Assembly: GCA_035236585.1 (NCBI GenBank)
Contig: CP141127.1
Span: 75,125,495 to 75,189,494, forward strand
Length of the DNA: 64,000 bases
Reading direction: 5' to 3'
Source: Warburgia ugandensis
Taxonomy: Eukaryota > Streptophyta > Magnoliopsida > Canellales > Canellaceae
This document shows positions 1 through 12,679 of this stretch, in pieces (the first letter of the stretch is position 1; every line of letters begins with the position of its first letter). A model generated the notes under the pieces. The model was not told where the DNA came from, made no database searches, and worked only from the letters and a program-made list of their open reading frames with translations. Both the position numbers and the translations under genes were made by a program.

Positions 1-1430
1 TTATTTTCTTCAGCAACAAAAGCATGCCAAGGACTGTGACCTTCTTAAATAAAGTGGCAGATGTATCATCTCCCTTTGGAGGATGTGTAACCTAGTGGCG
101 CGTCCGAAGTAACAAGAGTCGTGACTCCTGTACTATCGTTCTGATGAAAACAAGGTCTGCAAAAGGGCAAGTAAATAAAGTATTCAATGATCTCAGCCAC
201 TCATTCTGTTAGTCCACAATGTGGACGGGTATGCCACAAACCTTCCCAAGTGAATGACCGATCCGGTTTCTAAACTCTAGCTAGAAATGGATCGTTCAAG
301 CTAAAAAGTTAGAATCAACGTAAAAATCTTGATAAAACAAAAATGTGCTGTAATTTTATTGTTCATGATCATTTTTTGTATTAGCCTGATATTTCACGTG
401 TTTGGCTTGATAAAACTTTTTGGAAGTAGGAGTTGGTGAAGAGTTGTTATGTGATGGATATGCCTTTTTAATTGTGGGAAGAAGGAAGGTGACCAGTTGG
501 AGCCTACTTGTTCAATGATGAAGAAGAAGATAGTTTATCCACAGGCCTGATGTGAACAAGCGATGTTTTATTGTGGGAAGAGGGAATGATCAAGAAGAAG
601 ATTGTTTATCCAATAGGCCTAATAATATAAACAGGCATAGAAGTACCTGTGCCCAACTATTCCATTCCTTTGGTTTAGTTGACATTTTCCAGGCTATTGC
701 TTTTTTACTTTCTAACTAGGATTTTTAAACCCACTTAGGGTGAAGACTAATGCGTGGTCATAAAAAATAGCTTGATTGATGACTAGCTGAGTCATGCAAC
801 AAGCGGGACACGTTTATACTCATAGCTGCCGATATTTTGCAAAGGATAGAAGAAAAATGTGCTTCCATAATGTAGACACAACTGGATGATCAAAGATCCG
901 CCATGTTAGATTTTTTTCTTGGGAGGTCTGTTAGGTGTTTTCAAACAAACAAAAGCAACAGTCATGATTTTACAACAAGTGCTCCACAAATTAAAGGGTG
1001 AGAATAGTTGAAGGAAGGCAGATTTTGAGTCATGATGATTTATTTATAGTATCCCTAGCAAATATCATTTTGATCATTGAACAAATGATGATCACTCGCA
1101 CATCTGCAGCCATATCTTTTGTTATAAAAGATACACCAACTCGTGAAACGATCTGGAAACCCTTAGTTTCAACAATTGAAACAAGGACGGTTCATTAGAT
1201 GGTCAATTTCGAAGTAGCAGCCCGTGAACAATAAATTATGTCTATCAGCCACTTGAAGAGGCAAATCTATGGTTATGTACACTATTTTGGCGCTAGTTCA
1301 TTAGGTGGTCAATTTTCAGGTTAGCATCCCGTGAACTATCGCTTGAAGTCTACCCGGCTAGTTTTTTAAGGTTAAAGATCTGGTTGATTTTGCAAATTCA
1401 GAATTAATTTAGGAAGAATATGGGTAAAGT
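1..1430. other. Flanking DNA left of element B, no gene recognised
   Basis: AT-rich sequence with no recognisable coding similarity. The longest open stretch (998-1198, 66 codons on the plus strand) has no motif I know. The only internal structure is an imperfect direct repeat near 1.2-1.3 kb, listed separately. This is probably the host locus, or a very old repeat, into which copia element B inserted. Confidence 0.5.
1189..1337 (+). repeat. Imperfect 42-bp direct repeat
   Basis: Two copies (1189-1230 and 1296-1337) share the frame ggttcattag-tggtcaattt-...-cccgtgaac, about 107 bp apart. They differ at several positions. No function can be assigned. Confidence 0.6.
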
Positions 1431-1639
1431 TGAACGATTTCTAATGATCCTGGCTTGATGCCTAGATCAAGTAGTGTGTCGCTAAATATAGAATAGTAAA
1501 ATCTGTGGATAAGTCCTGTTGGACTGTACATGATAAGGATTACAATTGAAGCTGTAATAAGAAGATTAAGAAGGGAAAAACATGAAACAACTACAATCTT
1601 GTGAGAATCATATCTTGAGATATTATCTTTATCATAATA
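1431..1639 (-). repeat. 3' LTR of copia element B
   Basis: Matches 28095-28246 along most of its length, for example the shared runs ggattacaattgaa and tcttgagatattatctttatc. The copy at 28 kb lacks about 57 bp present here. The adjoining polypurine tract is seen on the plus strand as ccttccctct at 1640-1649, which fixes this as the 3' LTR of a minus-strand element. In minus orientation both LTRs begin TATTA, not the usual TG, and end in CA. Confidence 0.8.
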
Positions 1640-2070
1640 CCTTCCCTCTAGCTAACTATGGGAGAAAACCATAGTAAGCTTGGATCGCAAAGGTAGAAAT
1701 TGTTAAGTAGCAAGACCATGGGGCATGCACAAATTGACACGCCTGATTAGCTGCGTAGACTATATTAGGTCATATTAAGGTAGTGTATTGCAACGCCCCA
1801 ACCGTCCATATAAAGATGCTATAGGAAGAAATTGACTATCTTATAGTTTGGTACCAATTATAGCCGGAGTAGAGAGAGCTTTAGCATCATAAAAGCCCAA
1901 ATCTCTTTAGCAGATCAAGAATATATTTTGTTTGACTCAAGTAAGGGCAACGAGAATCACCCTTATTTCCTGGCTGAGAAAATAATGCAAATTTCCTAGG
2001 TCTTTCATCTCAAATTTAGATTGTATATTTTCACAAAGGCGAGGAGACGATCCAGTAAAGATGATATCAT
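1640..2070 (-). pseudogene. Copia B reverse transcriptase, C-terminal part
   Basis: Reverse-strand translation gives the copia RT core just after the YVDD motif. The short stretches readable in order are DIIFTG, FEMKDLG (about 1998-2016) and VGALQYTTL (about 1779-1804), with frame breaks between them. The YVDD codons themselves are split by element A: the right half of the motif is at 22425-22440. The 5 bp at 2066-2070 (atcat) are the left copy of A's target duplication. Not functional. Confidence 0.8.
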
Positions 2071-2248
2071 TGTTAGAGAGATTCATGGAGAGTTTATGTG
2101 GGATCTGATTGTTAGAGAAGTTACAGGGATTATATCCCTCCCATAGACGGTTAGAGAAATTACACGGATTGCATCCCTATTAGATTGATAACATTCATGT
2201 ATATAATAGGGTAAATCAATCAAAAATTTTATCTTTTTAACTCTGACA
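2071..2248 (+). repeat. 5' LTR of copia element A
   Basis: Begins TGTTAGAGAG directly after the target copy ATCAT and ends in ...TGACA directly before the primer site. It contains two imperfect copies of a ~40-bp segment (gttagagaa-ttacaggg/cgg-...-catccct). Its last ~115 bp match 22313-22424. Confidence 0.85.
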
Positions 2249-2936
2249 TGGTATTAGAGTTGGCAACGCCAAGGGATCCAGAGCATTTAGTGGTATTGCC
2301 CCTCCAATTGCATATCTGAGACATGCAAACTGATTCATTCCTCAAAATGCAGAAACCCTGTTCAGTCTGTCAGAAATATCGACATATCCTGCACTGGTTA
2401 CCATTATTGTCTCCTTTGGCGAAGGTATTCATAAAATCCCTTTTAGAGTTTGAGTTTTTCCTTTAGATTTGGTTGGAAAAAGGTTTCGATGGTGATTGTG
2501 AACAATCTGGGGCTGAAATCCTCTCCTGCCCACCTTTATTGGTAGCATTCTTTGGTTGGAAACAAAGTTGAACCGAACGGACGGAAACCCTCTTCGATCT
2601 CCAGTTTCCTCTTCATCATCCTTGGCACAGAGAGAATCCCTCTTTGGTGTCATCACCGAAGATTACAATGTTTTCTCATGGCTGTTGATTGTGATCTTTA
2701 ATCATCTTTGTCACCTCTTTTCCTTTTCAAATGTCGGTTTCATCTCCTTCATCTTTGGTACCGATAGTGTCCATTCGCCGAATTCATCACTAGAAGCCTG
2801 CACATGGTGTCATTACAGGCGACTATACCAATTCATCGCTCTTCGTTTTCGTTGCCGGAGCCTACACCTTCCTTCGTTGTCGGTGAGTACACTTGCTCTT
2901 GTCGCCAGAGACTGCATCGCTTCCATCCCTCCACTA
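2249..2936 (+). other. Primer-binding site and leader of copia A
   Basis: tggtattagagt at 2249-2260 abuts the LTR and is one base off the usual initiator-methionine tRNA primer site tggtatcagagc. The following ~675 bp are the untranslated leader. No gag similarity could be read, although an open stretch runs from 2556 into the next LTR. Insertion of G1 ends the segment at 2936. Confidence 0.7.
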
Positions 2937-3321
2937 TGTTACAGGTTTAAACACGATCTGCTCTGCAATATGCTACGCAATTGGCTTAGAATGTAGCACA
3001 ATCTGCTCTGGGTGAACAAAGGTCCTATTATCCCGGAATTAGTTGAGAGTTGTTCCGAATTTGCTAAGTTTTAAGCTAGATAAATATGACTAATATCCTT
3101 TAGGATTATCTTTAACTAGTTATCTGGTTATAGTTTATTTAAAGATCATAAATAAAATAAAGAGTTATCTCATTGAGTAATATTATCGGTTCTGTTTGGG
3201 AGGTTGGGTTTCCCTCGAAGAATCCCATTATGATTCTCTGTTTCCTAAAGCCTTCTCAAGATAGCGCATAAAACAAGATCTCAATCTAAAGCATTAAGCC
3301 TGCCAGAGCTTGTTGCTAACA
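2937..3321 (+). repeat. 5' LTR of G1 and primer site
   Basis: Starts tgttacaggtttaaacac and ends ...gctaaca. Its first ~95 bp match the 3' remnant at 7596-7694 (shared ggcttagaatg, agcacaatct, gtcctattatcc). Four bases after its end, tggtatcagagc at 3325-3336 is a perfect initiator-methionine tRNA primer site. Confidence 0.85.
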
Positions 3322-3341
3322 AATTGGTATCAGAGCAAGGT

Positions 3342-4322
3342 ATGGCAGAGGATCGAGTTAGTCGTTTGGAAAATGAGGTAGGCCATCTTTCTTCTGCTCA
3401 GGAGAGAGCTTGCCAAGAAATGTAGGAACTATTTGCAGCAATGAATGCCAAATTCGATATTTTGGTTGGACAACATCAAGGAGAGCAAGGTGATAATTCT
3501 GTCGGTTCGCACATTGCAAACCGCTCCCCCTGGTCTGGTAAGTCCATTGTTCCGAAGATTACCAAGCTTGAGTTCCCCAAGTACAAAGGTGCAAAAGACC
3601 CCACAAGCTGGATTTGTGGTGCAGAGCAATTCTTCGAATTTCAACAAATCAACATCAATGATCAAGCAGCTCTAGCAGCATATCACTTGGAGAGATGCAC
3701 AGCTATGGTATCAACTTCTCAAGGATGATGGTGAAATTTTAACCTGGGCAAAATTAAAGGAAGATCTTCACGCAAGGTTTGAACCTACAGACTTTGAAAA
3801 TTTCTTCGGTGATTTAACTAAGCTACGATAAACAAGTAGTGTTCGCGATTACCAAAGCAAATTTGAGAAACTGCTTACTTGGGCTGGTCATCTTACATCT
3901 TCCCACGCTTTATTAGTGGCCTACATGATAACATCCGAGTGGAAGTCCAAGCTTCACCACCCTCTAACCTCATAGCTATTGTGGGACTTGCTCGATTATA
4001 TGAGGCTAGACTCATTGCCAGAAGATTTCCTTCTTCTGAGATACACCAACCCATTTCTTCCAACTCCACCTCCACTTCACCTATATTACGAAAATTTTCA
4101 CCAACTGAAATTGAAGAACAATGAAAGAACAATTTGTGCTTTCACTGTAATGACAAATATGGGTCACACCATGACTGCAAGAAATTGTTTATCCTTGAAG
4201 CATGCTATCAAGATGAAGATCATGAGTTGGTGGATGACTTGGAGGATGATGCGATTCAAACAAAGACTCACCTGCAATTAGTTTACATGCAATCTCAGGA
4301 ACACCTACTCCAAAAACTATGA
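3342..4322 (+). pseudogene. Chromovirus gag, degraded
   Basis: The capsid/nucleocapsid polyprotein would start at ATG 3342, just after the primer site. It opens with a coiled-coil-like segment (RVSRLENEV) and is stopped by TAG at 3423. It resumes in the same frame to 3726 with the gypsy gag signature KLEFPKYKG and WICGAEQFFEF. After about 3700 the reading frame changes repeatedly. A zinc knuckle of the form C-x2-C-x7-H-x-C (CFHCNDKYGSHHDC, about 4137-4178) is intact and typical of this clade. Not translatable as one protein. Confidence 0.85.
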
Positions 4323-4739
4323 AAGTTCATGGCACCATTAATAAGCTCCCTATTATTATGTTGCTCGATTTTGGCAGCACTCACAACTTTTTACAAGAAG
4401 GTTTGGCTCATCATTTAGGCCTCCCAACAGATACATATGCTTGATTAGAGGTATGGATTGCTAATGAAGACAAGCTCAACAGCAAAGGCAAGAGTGTAGG
4501 GGCTGCTACAAGGCCTCCCTATTACAGCTGATTTTTTCTTATTACCTATACAAGGTTATGATGCTATGCTTGGTGCACAATGGTTGGAAACACTAGGCCT
4601 AATTGTCTGGGATTTTTCACAGCTAACCATTGCATTTTCTGTCAATGGATGCTAGGTTTGTCTTTGTGGATTAAACTCTCCTAACAAGTGTGTTCATGGC
4701 TCTCACATAGACAAGGAAGTTCGAAAGTGTAAAGGACTG
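4323..4739 (+). pseudogene. Chromovirus aspartic protease region
   Basis: The active-site segment reads LLDFGSTHNF at about 4357-4386. Family members have D-S/T-G, so the serine after the catalytic aspartate is phenylalanine here. The segment continues with LGLPTD, a stop near 4442, a frame change and the flap-side motif YDAMLGAQWLE near 4558-4590. The protease is inactive by stops and by loss of the D-S-G triad. Confidence 0.75.
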
Positions 4740-6394
4740 TTGGTACAACTTCTTGCAATTGATGGTACACCATCCCAACCTCCAACAAACTCATGTATTC
4801 AGCAATTGTTGGAGTTTTATGTAGATTTATTTTCTGACCCACACAAACTACCACCTCGCCTCAACTTGGATCACCAAATTCCTCTGAAGACTGGTAGTAC
4901 ACCAGTTAGTGCTCGACCTTCTAGGTATCCTCATTATAAAAAAAATGAGATTGAGAAACTAGTTTTTGAAATTCTAACTTCCGGCATCATTCAGTCAAGC
5001 CATAGTCCATATAGTTCGTTGGTCATATTGGTTGAAAAGCATGACGACTCTTGGAGGGTGTGTGTTGACTATCGTGTTCTCAACACTCAAACTATTAAAG
5101 ATAAATTTCCAATTCCAGTGGTGGACAAATTACTGGTCGAACTTCATAGAGCAAGATTCTTTACTAAGATTGATCTCCGATCTAGTTACCACTAGATTAG
5201 AACACATCCGTCAGATATTGAGAAGACCATTTTCTGAACACATTAGGGCCACTTTGAATTTTTGGTAATGCCTTTTGGTTTGACAAACGTGCCATCAACT
5301 TTCCAAGCCCTTATGAACGAGGTTTTCCAAAGGTATTTGCGCAAATTTGTAATATTTTTTTATTTTTTACGACATTCTGATTTATAGTAAAACCTAGGAA
5401 GATCATTTGCACCACTTGGATGTTGTCTTGGCCACACTTCAAACCCATCATCTTTTCCTCAAACGTTCAAAGTGTCATTTTGCATTGCCAAGTGTTTCTT
5501 ACCTCGGCCACATCATCAACAATGAAGGAGTCTCTATCGATGATGACAAGTCCAAGCCATGTTGGATTGGCCCAACCTTCTTCTCTCAAAGGCCTTCGAG
5601 GGTTCCTTGGGCTAACTGGATATTATAGAAAATATATTCAAAATTATGGGAAGATAGCAGCCCTGCTCACCAATATGTTAAAGAAAAACTCTTTTACGTG
5701 CAAACAACAATTTATTTTCCTCAAAACAGCCATGACAAAAGCCCATATTCTTGCACTACCAGACTTCACAAAAACATTTCTAGCAGAGTGCGATGCAAGC
5801 GGAGTTGGCATCGGGGCGGTGTTGTCCCAACAAGGTTGCCCAGTGGCCTATTTTTCCCAAGCTCTCCATGGTCGAAACCTCTTACTCTCCACCTATGAAA
5901 AAGAGATGCTCACCATTGTGCTTGCTATAAAAAAATGGTGACCATATCTTCTGGGTCGCCCCTTCATCATTCGCATTGACCAGCATAGCTTAAAATTTCT
6001 AAGGAAGCAACGCCTTGCAACCACTAGCCAACAGTGGTGGCTTTTGAAGTTAATGGGTTATGACTTTGTTATAGAATATACCAAGGGAATTGATAATCTA
6101 GTCGCTGGCGCATTGTCAAGGCAAGACCATCAAGCTAAACTCCATGCCTTGTCCCAACCTCTACCTAGGTGGCTTCAACCAATCAAAGACGAGACTAGAT
6201 CGAATCCATCCCTACAACATTTGGTGGAACTATGCAAGTCAGATAATGCTATTGGACCATGGCATTATAGTAGTGGGGTTCTTTTTTTAAAATTCATCTT
6301 TACCTCACAACCTACTCCCCACTCCTACCTACCATTAGCTCTCAATTCCATGGCATTGCTCATGAAGGGATCCAAAAATCCTTGTTGCACTTAA
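4740..6394 (+). pseudogene. Chromovirus reverse transcriptase and RNase H
   Basis: RT fingers and palm are open from 4740 to 5195 (SRPSRYPHYKKNEIEK, WRVCVDYRVLN, TKIDLRSSYHQI). The palm continues in other frames with [13 protein letters not shown] near 5270. The catalytic YxDD box is lost near 5350-5385: a frame slip and a GAC-to-TAC change leave F-Y-D-I-L-I-Y-S where FDDILIYS is expected. RNase H is open from about 5640 (FLAECDASGVGIGAVLSQQG, YEKEMLTIV), stopped at 5939, then continues with GIDNLVAGALSRQ at about 6090. Enzymatically dead. Confidence 0.9.
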
Positions 6395-6980
6395 AATTTG
6401 TTTTTTATTTGAAAAACATGAAATGCTATGTTCATGATTTCATAATAACCTGTGATACTTGCCAGAAAACAAAAACCAGAACCTCCTTCTTATTGGACTG
6501 TTATAACCTCTTTCGATTCCTATTCAAATTTGGTCTAGCATTTCAATGGACTTCATTGATGGCCTTCCACCTTCTCATGGTAAGACCACACTCTTTGTGG
6601 TTGTTGATTGCCTCTCCAAATTTGCACACTTTATTCTAGTGTCCCACCCCTACAGTGCCTCCAAAGTTGCTGAAATTTTCTTTGAACAAGTATTTTGGTT
6701 ACATGGTATGCCAAAATCCATTGTTTGTGATCAAGACAACACTTTCACTAGTAGATTTTGGACCACCCTATTCAAACTTCATGGGACTAACTTTAATTTC
6801 AGTTCTTCCTACCATCCTCAGACAGATGGGCAAACTGAAATAGTAAACATGATAATTAAGATGTATTTGAGGTGCATCACCGGTGACTGTTCAAATATTG
6901 GGTTTCATGGATTCTATGGACTGAATATTCCTACAACACTAGTTACCACACTGCACTTCAAACTACTCCTTTTTAGGTAG
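6382..6980 (+). pseudogene. Chromovirus integrase core
   Basis: The zinc-binding end CDTCQKTK lies near 6450. The catalytic core is open from 6546 to 6980 and keeps the D-D-E residues: Asp near 6606 (VVDCLSKFAHF), Asp at 6729 (SIVCDQDNTF) and Glu at 6837 (PQTDGQTE), with the expected 35-residue spacing between the last two. The remaining C-terminal part (6980-7390) is broken by stops but still shows KLQPYRQLA and HPVFHISQLKK in scattered frames. Confidence 0.85.
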
Positions 6981-7399
6981 TGTATGGGAGACCTTCACCT
7001 TCTTTGCTTTCTTACATTCCGAGAACAACAAATTTGGAAGTAGTTGATATCGCACTATAGGATCAAGAGAAATTCTTAGACAAGTTTGCTCCCATCTTAC
7101 AAACGCACAACAATAGATGAAGACAATTTATGATTGTCGACACCATGATAGTGATTTTTCAATTGGTGATTATGTTTACTTGAAGCTTCAACCATATAGG
7201 CAACTGGCTATCCAGTTCCAGAAAAGGCAAAAATCTTGCTCCAAAATTCTACGATCCATTTCAAATAATCCATAAAATCAATTCTATTGCCTACAAGTTA
7301 CTACTTCTAGAGGGTTGTCAAATTCACCCTGTTTTTCACATATCCCAACTAAAGAAAAGCCTCAATCTAGATGCACACATAGATCCTTCCATTCCTGCA

Positions 7400-7603
7400 A
7401 TGGTCGAAGCACCAGAAGCACTTGTTGTCCTTGAAGTGGTTCTGCAAAAGCACACGAAAAATGGTCATAAGGAAATCCTCGTGCATTGGAAGAACTACTC
7501 ACTAGCTAAAGCCACGTGGGAGGACTTGGACAAATTCTTGATTTGTTTTCCTTCTTTCACCCTTGAGGACAAGGGGTGTTTTAGTGGGGAAGAGTTGTTA
7601 TAG
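7400..7603 (+). pseudogene. Integrase chromodomain of G1
   Basis: 67 residues end the pol polyprotein. KEILVHWKNYSLAKATWEDL is the chromodomain core (aromatic W/Y and W residues present), followed by FPSFTLEDKG. In chromoviruses this domain tethers integrase to modified histones and steers insertion. The stop lies just inside the start of the 3' LTR, as usual. This is the best preserved part of the element, but it has no intact protein to belong to. Confidence 0.9.
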
Positions 7604-7694
7604 GTCTAAACACAATCTATTATGCAATTTGCTACTCAATTGGCTTAGAATGCAGCACAATCTACTCTGGGTCAACAGAGGTCCTATTATCCAC
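7596..7694 (+). repeat. Truncated 3' LTR of G1
   Basis: About 99 bp matching the first part of 2937-3321 and then ending abruptly after gtcctattatcc. The remaining ~290 bp of LTR are absent. Confidence 0.8.
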
Positions 7695-8621
7695 ATAAGA
7701 GAGCATATAAAAGGTGACTCTCTCAATTTTGATATCAACAATACCCATTCTTCATCATATTTGATGATTTCAGAGAGATTCATCACCTTATTACCATTAA
7801 CATCTGATTTCTCATACATTTGAACTTAAGTTTATTAACATTGAGTTAGATGGCAATAAATAGCTCTATTGATAGCTATGACATTTGTCCTTAAACATAA
7901 AGGACTCTAGATGATAGGGAAATCCTTGTAGCCTTTAGATGCAGAAAACTTGTGGAGTGTGAATGGAAAAACTACTATATTGTTGCTTTAATTCTTCTAA
8001 ATTGCACACACCCTATTACTATGATAATAATCAACTTTCATCATGCTCAAGAAGTATAGTAGAATCTCAGATCCATATAACTTGAGACTGACTTTGTTAG
8101 GCATTATTAGTTAGAAATTGAGATTCATCATCTATAATAATAATAATCTTAGGCATCACATCTCTAAGTTTCACTCTTAAATGCAAGTAATATTTAGGAA
8201 CAAATATTGCTCACTGAGCCAACATAGACTCACTGTCTAAACAAACTCATCTTTTCCAATTTTTTAATAGCTCTTACAAAAAAGTTTGACGCATTGCGCA
8301 ATTCCATTCTTCATCACTCTCCACTACTCACAGTCCAGAGTATTCTCCCATAACTTAGTGTAGAGCAAACTGGCAAAGGGCTCCTCTCTAAATGTCTATT
8401 AGATGTATCAATTACAACACTTCATTGGTCTAGGCCTTCTAAATCACCTACAAGTGGTAAGAAGTTGTAAGTGGGGCCATTGGTGGTAAGAAGTCGTAAG
8501 TGAGGCCATTGGAAAAATGATTGATTACACCTTTAGCATTGCAACAAGGAAGGTCCCTCTTGTGCTACTGTAACTATTGGTCCACCTACCATGTCCTCCA
8601 CATCTTCCATAGATGTCTCAT
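7695..8621 (+). other. Residual DNA between G1 and solo LTR F
   Basis: About 930 bp with no recognisable gene. By position it should include remnants of copia A's leader or gag. The last bases (ctcat, 8617-8621) are the left target copy of LTR F. A short tandem duplication at 8455-8512 is listed separately. Confidence 0.4.
8455..8512 (+). repeat. 29-bp tandem duplication
   Basis: tggtaagaagttgtaagtgg... at 8455-8483 is repeated at 8484-8512 with two differences. Probably replication slippage. Confidence 0.8.
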
Positions 8622-9066
8622 TGTCCCTATTTTTTTTTTACATCTTAATTTAAGTAAATTTTAGAGTTATGTTAAATTGGGATAAAAAGAAAATAATTGA
8701 ATTTCAAATTTTGGAGTTCTAGAAAATAATAATTTTATAGATTTCAAACCAATGTTGAGACCTCTATATTTGGATTGTACTCAAAAAGATTATTACAATG
8801 ACACTAAGTTTGCTGAAATTAGAGTTTGAATGAATAAGTTGTGATTTTTCCTATTTGCAAAAATCAGAATTTGAATGACTCGCCCTTTTTTGACCAAAAT
8901 TATGATATTCAAAATAAAAAAGTATTATAATTAAATATTTTAAAATTAATTTAACTAATTAAGAGAGGGGTGACTTTTATACTGGCACCTCACCCCCCCA
9001 GCGCTGCCACCCCCCATTTAAGTGATTGAGAATAGATCATTAAGTCTGTTCCCAAACCCAACATGC

Positions 9067-9069
<3 letters not shown>

Positions 9070-9124
<55 letters not shown>
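9070..9124. repeat. (GA)n microsatellite
   Basis: About 27 uninterrupted GA dinucleotides within LTR F. Confidence 0.98.
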
Positions 9125-9127
<3 letters not shown>

Positions 9128-10716
9128 TGACGCATCATATATTTGACCGACTAAGAAGATGGTTCAAGGCGAAAAAAACAATGAAGAGATTTGAAGATGC
9201 AATCCGTTCATTATCTCCACCATGACGAAATGGTCCAAAGTCCTTAGACCAATTTTGAAGATCCAATCAGTTCATCTTGTTCCCATCACAAGAAGAGCAA
9301 AAGCCCTCAAAGATAGTGAAGATCTGCAAAGGAATGATGATGGATAGGGGGAAAAATAATAAACTGATGGTTTTAGTTGATCGGAGGAAATGATGAATGC
9401 ATCCAATGATCTCAATTGTTCATCATCTTACTTGAGGTGCAAGGAGGAAAGCCTTTAGGGAATTTGATGATTGATAAAGTTTTGGCTAGAATCTTTCTAG
9501 AAATGTAATGGACGGTGATCATACATTGTCAGACAGCAATGATCAGTACAATCTGACACCAAATCTATGTTGGGGAAGCATGTGTGAGGTGAGATTGATT
9601 ACTGATCACCCTTGGATTTCAATTTCATACCATGCACGTAGTAATTATTGAAATTTCACCTAGTTCTAAGATTAATTAGATGATCTATGGTAAACATCAC
9701 CTCAATTAGATGTTTATTAATGATCCTAATTTGAGAACAATAAATTAGAGAAACGATGATGTGATCCAATGACTATCAACTATTGGATGCCTCAATTTGT
9801 GCCAGATCTTAAGAAATTTACAAAGTCCAAACCTCAATGTCATAATCAGAGGTTGGCTCTTTGATAGAAACTACAAATTTGTAACATTTAAGACTACTGA
9901 CTTATAATCCAACCATTGGATCATCAATAATTGGGAATCTGACCACTATTCAGCCATGAAACACATGGGGCATAGATTTAATCTCGTGAATAGCGTATCA
10001 GATTATTGGTCGGCTATTAATAGACATAATATACTACAATCTAGCCATCCAAACTTAGATTTGATGATGAATTGTGTTAGATTTGATGATTCACGAGATC
10101 TAATTCTCTAGAATGAGATATGACCATTGGATTTGTAAGACCTCTAATTTTTGTAAGGAGATTGAATAAATAATGAAATTAAAAATGCCAAGGAAAATTA
10201 GGCTGGGATATTAGGGTTATTAAAAATGTGCTTCTCATAGAAGTGGAATTAAGGTTGGAAACCTAGATATTTGATATGTACATGGAAAATCAGCTTGGAT
10301 AGACTATAAGTTTGTCCAATTATGAGTTCAAGAGAAAAATCTATATATTTTTCTCAATTTTTAACCTAAAAGGGGCAAAAATATAATTTCACCTCACAAT
10401 CAAGGTATAAGACATGTATAACTGAAAACATTCATGGAGAACCAATTACAATGACATTATGTATGTCAAAATCCAAGTTCATATGAAAAGTTTGTATTTT
10501 TCTATATTTTTCAACAAAAAGGGCAAAATGGTCATTTCGCATTAATGTGGGGCCCACAGATGTGGGGCAATGGTCTAGAAACATCAATAATTGGTCAAAC
10601 CATGACCAGTTGGTAGTGGAGACAGAGGTGGAAGTGGGAGAATTCTTTTTAATATAAAATTCGAAAGAGAAAAACATAATTATTAGGAAAAAATGATTAA
10701 AAATTTTAGAAAATTC

Positions 10717-10726
10717 CTATAAATAC
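10717..10726 (+). promoter_or_regulatory. TATA-like box in LTR H
   Basis: cctataaata about 585 bp into the LTR, followed by a C/T-rich stretch (10780-10860) as is common around plant LTR transcription starts. Confidence 0.45.
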
Positions 10727-12679
10727 ATCATAAAAATTCCCAAAAATATTCATAAAATTCACCATGAAATTCACCAACTCCTCCTCTCATTCCATCTCCA
10801 AATTCCCTCTCCTTCTCTACTTTCTCGCATTTTTCCTCTCTTTTGTTTCTTATTTCCAGTTTTACCCCTAAGTGAAAAACCTGTAGAAATCCAGTTATCT
10901 AACTGTCATACTAGAAATCCAAACCATTAGATTAATTTGTAACAATCTTATCTATAAAAACCCTATGCTAATTGCACGATCCACCTACAATTTCATTGGA
11001 AGATGACAAATTATGTCATCTCCAACATAGTTCACTTTTCGGTGAGGATTTCCTTAATTTTGGCAAGATCTTCTCTTCTAGACACTTGCAGGTAGGTCTT
11101 CTATCTATTTATTTTTATTTTTCAATATATTTTCCTTAAAATCGGGTCACCGGAATAGTTTTCCAGCCAAAATTCTAGAAAAACTAATACCCGTGATGCA
11201 TGCCTAGAACACCATCAAGGACACCTCAGATGGAAAATCTGAGCCATCCAATGGATTTAGAAGGCCCAAAAAATTTAAGAATCATTATCATAATAAGTAT
11301 TATTTTTCATTTGGACCCTTATTTTTAAGAAATAAGATCTGACAATCCAAAATCAATCTGGACTATTAAAATTGATGGAAACTTGAAAATTCAATTCCAA
11401 ACTCAATTTAAATCCAAATCTAGATAAGAAAGAAGCTATAAATTCCTTGTATTGTATATAATATAATTAAATAATGGTATTGAGGTTTTTAATTTGATTT
11501 ATATCAAATAAATTTTAAAGCTAGTTCCAATAGTAGTGGATCGTGATCAAATTGATGTTAAAATGGAAATTTGATCCAATGGATGGGTCCAGGACATGTC
11601 AAAACCTTAAGATGACTGATTGTAGTAGAATTTAAAATCCTCTAGATTAGTTAAATTAATCAAAACATTACAGATTAAGATCAGCTGTTGAAAATGGCTG
11701 AAAACTTAAAAATGAAATTCCTCACTCATTGTAAGTCTGATTTTTTATTAGGAAGATTCTGTGAATAGATCTTGATCAGGGGAACCCACTGAACCCATAA
11801 AAATAATATTTTAATCATTAAAAATTTATGTTATTTAAAAATACACCTACTAACACCCTTGATCAAGTAGATCTAGGGTGATCAGAATTGAGGGTTTGGA
11901 TCCATTAAGGATATAATGATGATAAATCATCATGGGGAAGGTTGGATTGGACTGACATAAACTGAATTAAGGTTTAGACCATTGGAAATAAAAATGATAA
12001 TGGAAAATCCCAATGGATCCTCTTGATCTGGTAGATCAAGAATGATCAGACTAGAATGGACCTATAAAAGTGATGATCTAAGTCTAATATCAAGTTATTA
12101 GAGATGTTGCATCAATCAAAAACATGAAAGATCAAGGGTTGTACTCTTAATGGAATATTAACCCTAAATCTAAAAGATGGACAAATCGGATGGTTAGATC
12201 ATAAGGATAAATTGATCATATGCTTAGTTAATAGTCTTTAATAGTAGATTTGATATAATTATGATCCATGTCAATTTTTCAATTTCAGTATAATTTTCTT
12301 TAATTTCTTAGATTAAAATGTTCTAGTTAATTGTTTTATAAGAAAATTTAATTCATATCAAATTTTCAATTCTAGCATGATTATCTTTAAATTCCTTAGA
12401 TTTAGATTTATTAGTGTAATTTATTTTTCTTTACATTAGTAGAGTTATGAAAAATACCTTAAAAGGGGTAGTTAATGAAATATAGTTGGACTTCACAAAA
12501 TACACATGTACATCATAGGGAATAAGAATAGTAAGGGCTATAGCAGTAGGATAATGTAAGGGGTGAATTTTTCATTTCCTTGGCCCAACTTAGGAGCATA
12601 ATAAATATCCATGATTGACATAGTATATGTTCATGGAATTAATTAAAATCAAGTAGAAATAAAACTTAGGGTTATGAGC

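Larger units (their letters stand above)
2937..7694 (+). mobile_element. Ty3/gypsy chromovirus G1 nested in copia A
   Basis: Complete domain order LTR, primer site, gag, protease, reverse transcriptase, RNase H, integrase, chromodomain and LTR remnant. That order plus a C-terminal chromodomain places it in the chromovirus branch of Ty3/gypsy. The element is riddled with stops and frameshifts and its 3' LTR is cut to about 100 bp, so no target duplication can be confirmed. It is inserted in the leader of copia A. Confidence 0.9.

Noticed and set aside
2556-2996. 146-codon frame as gag of copia A
   Set aside because: No gag motif, and the last third is the LTR of G1.
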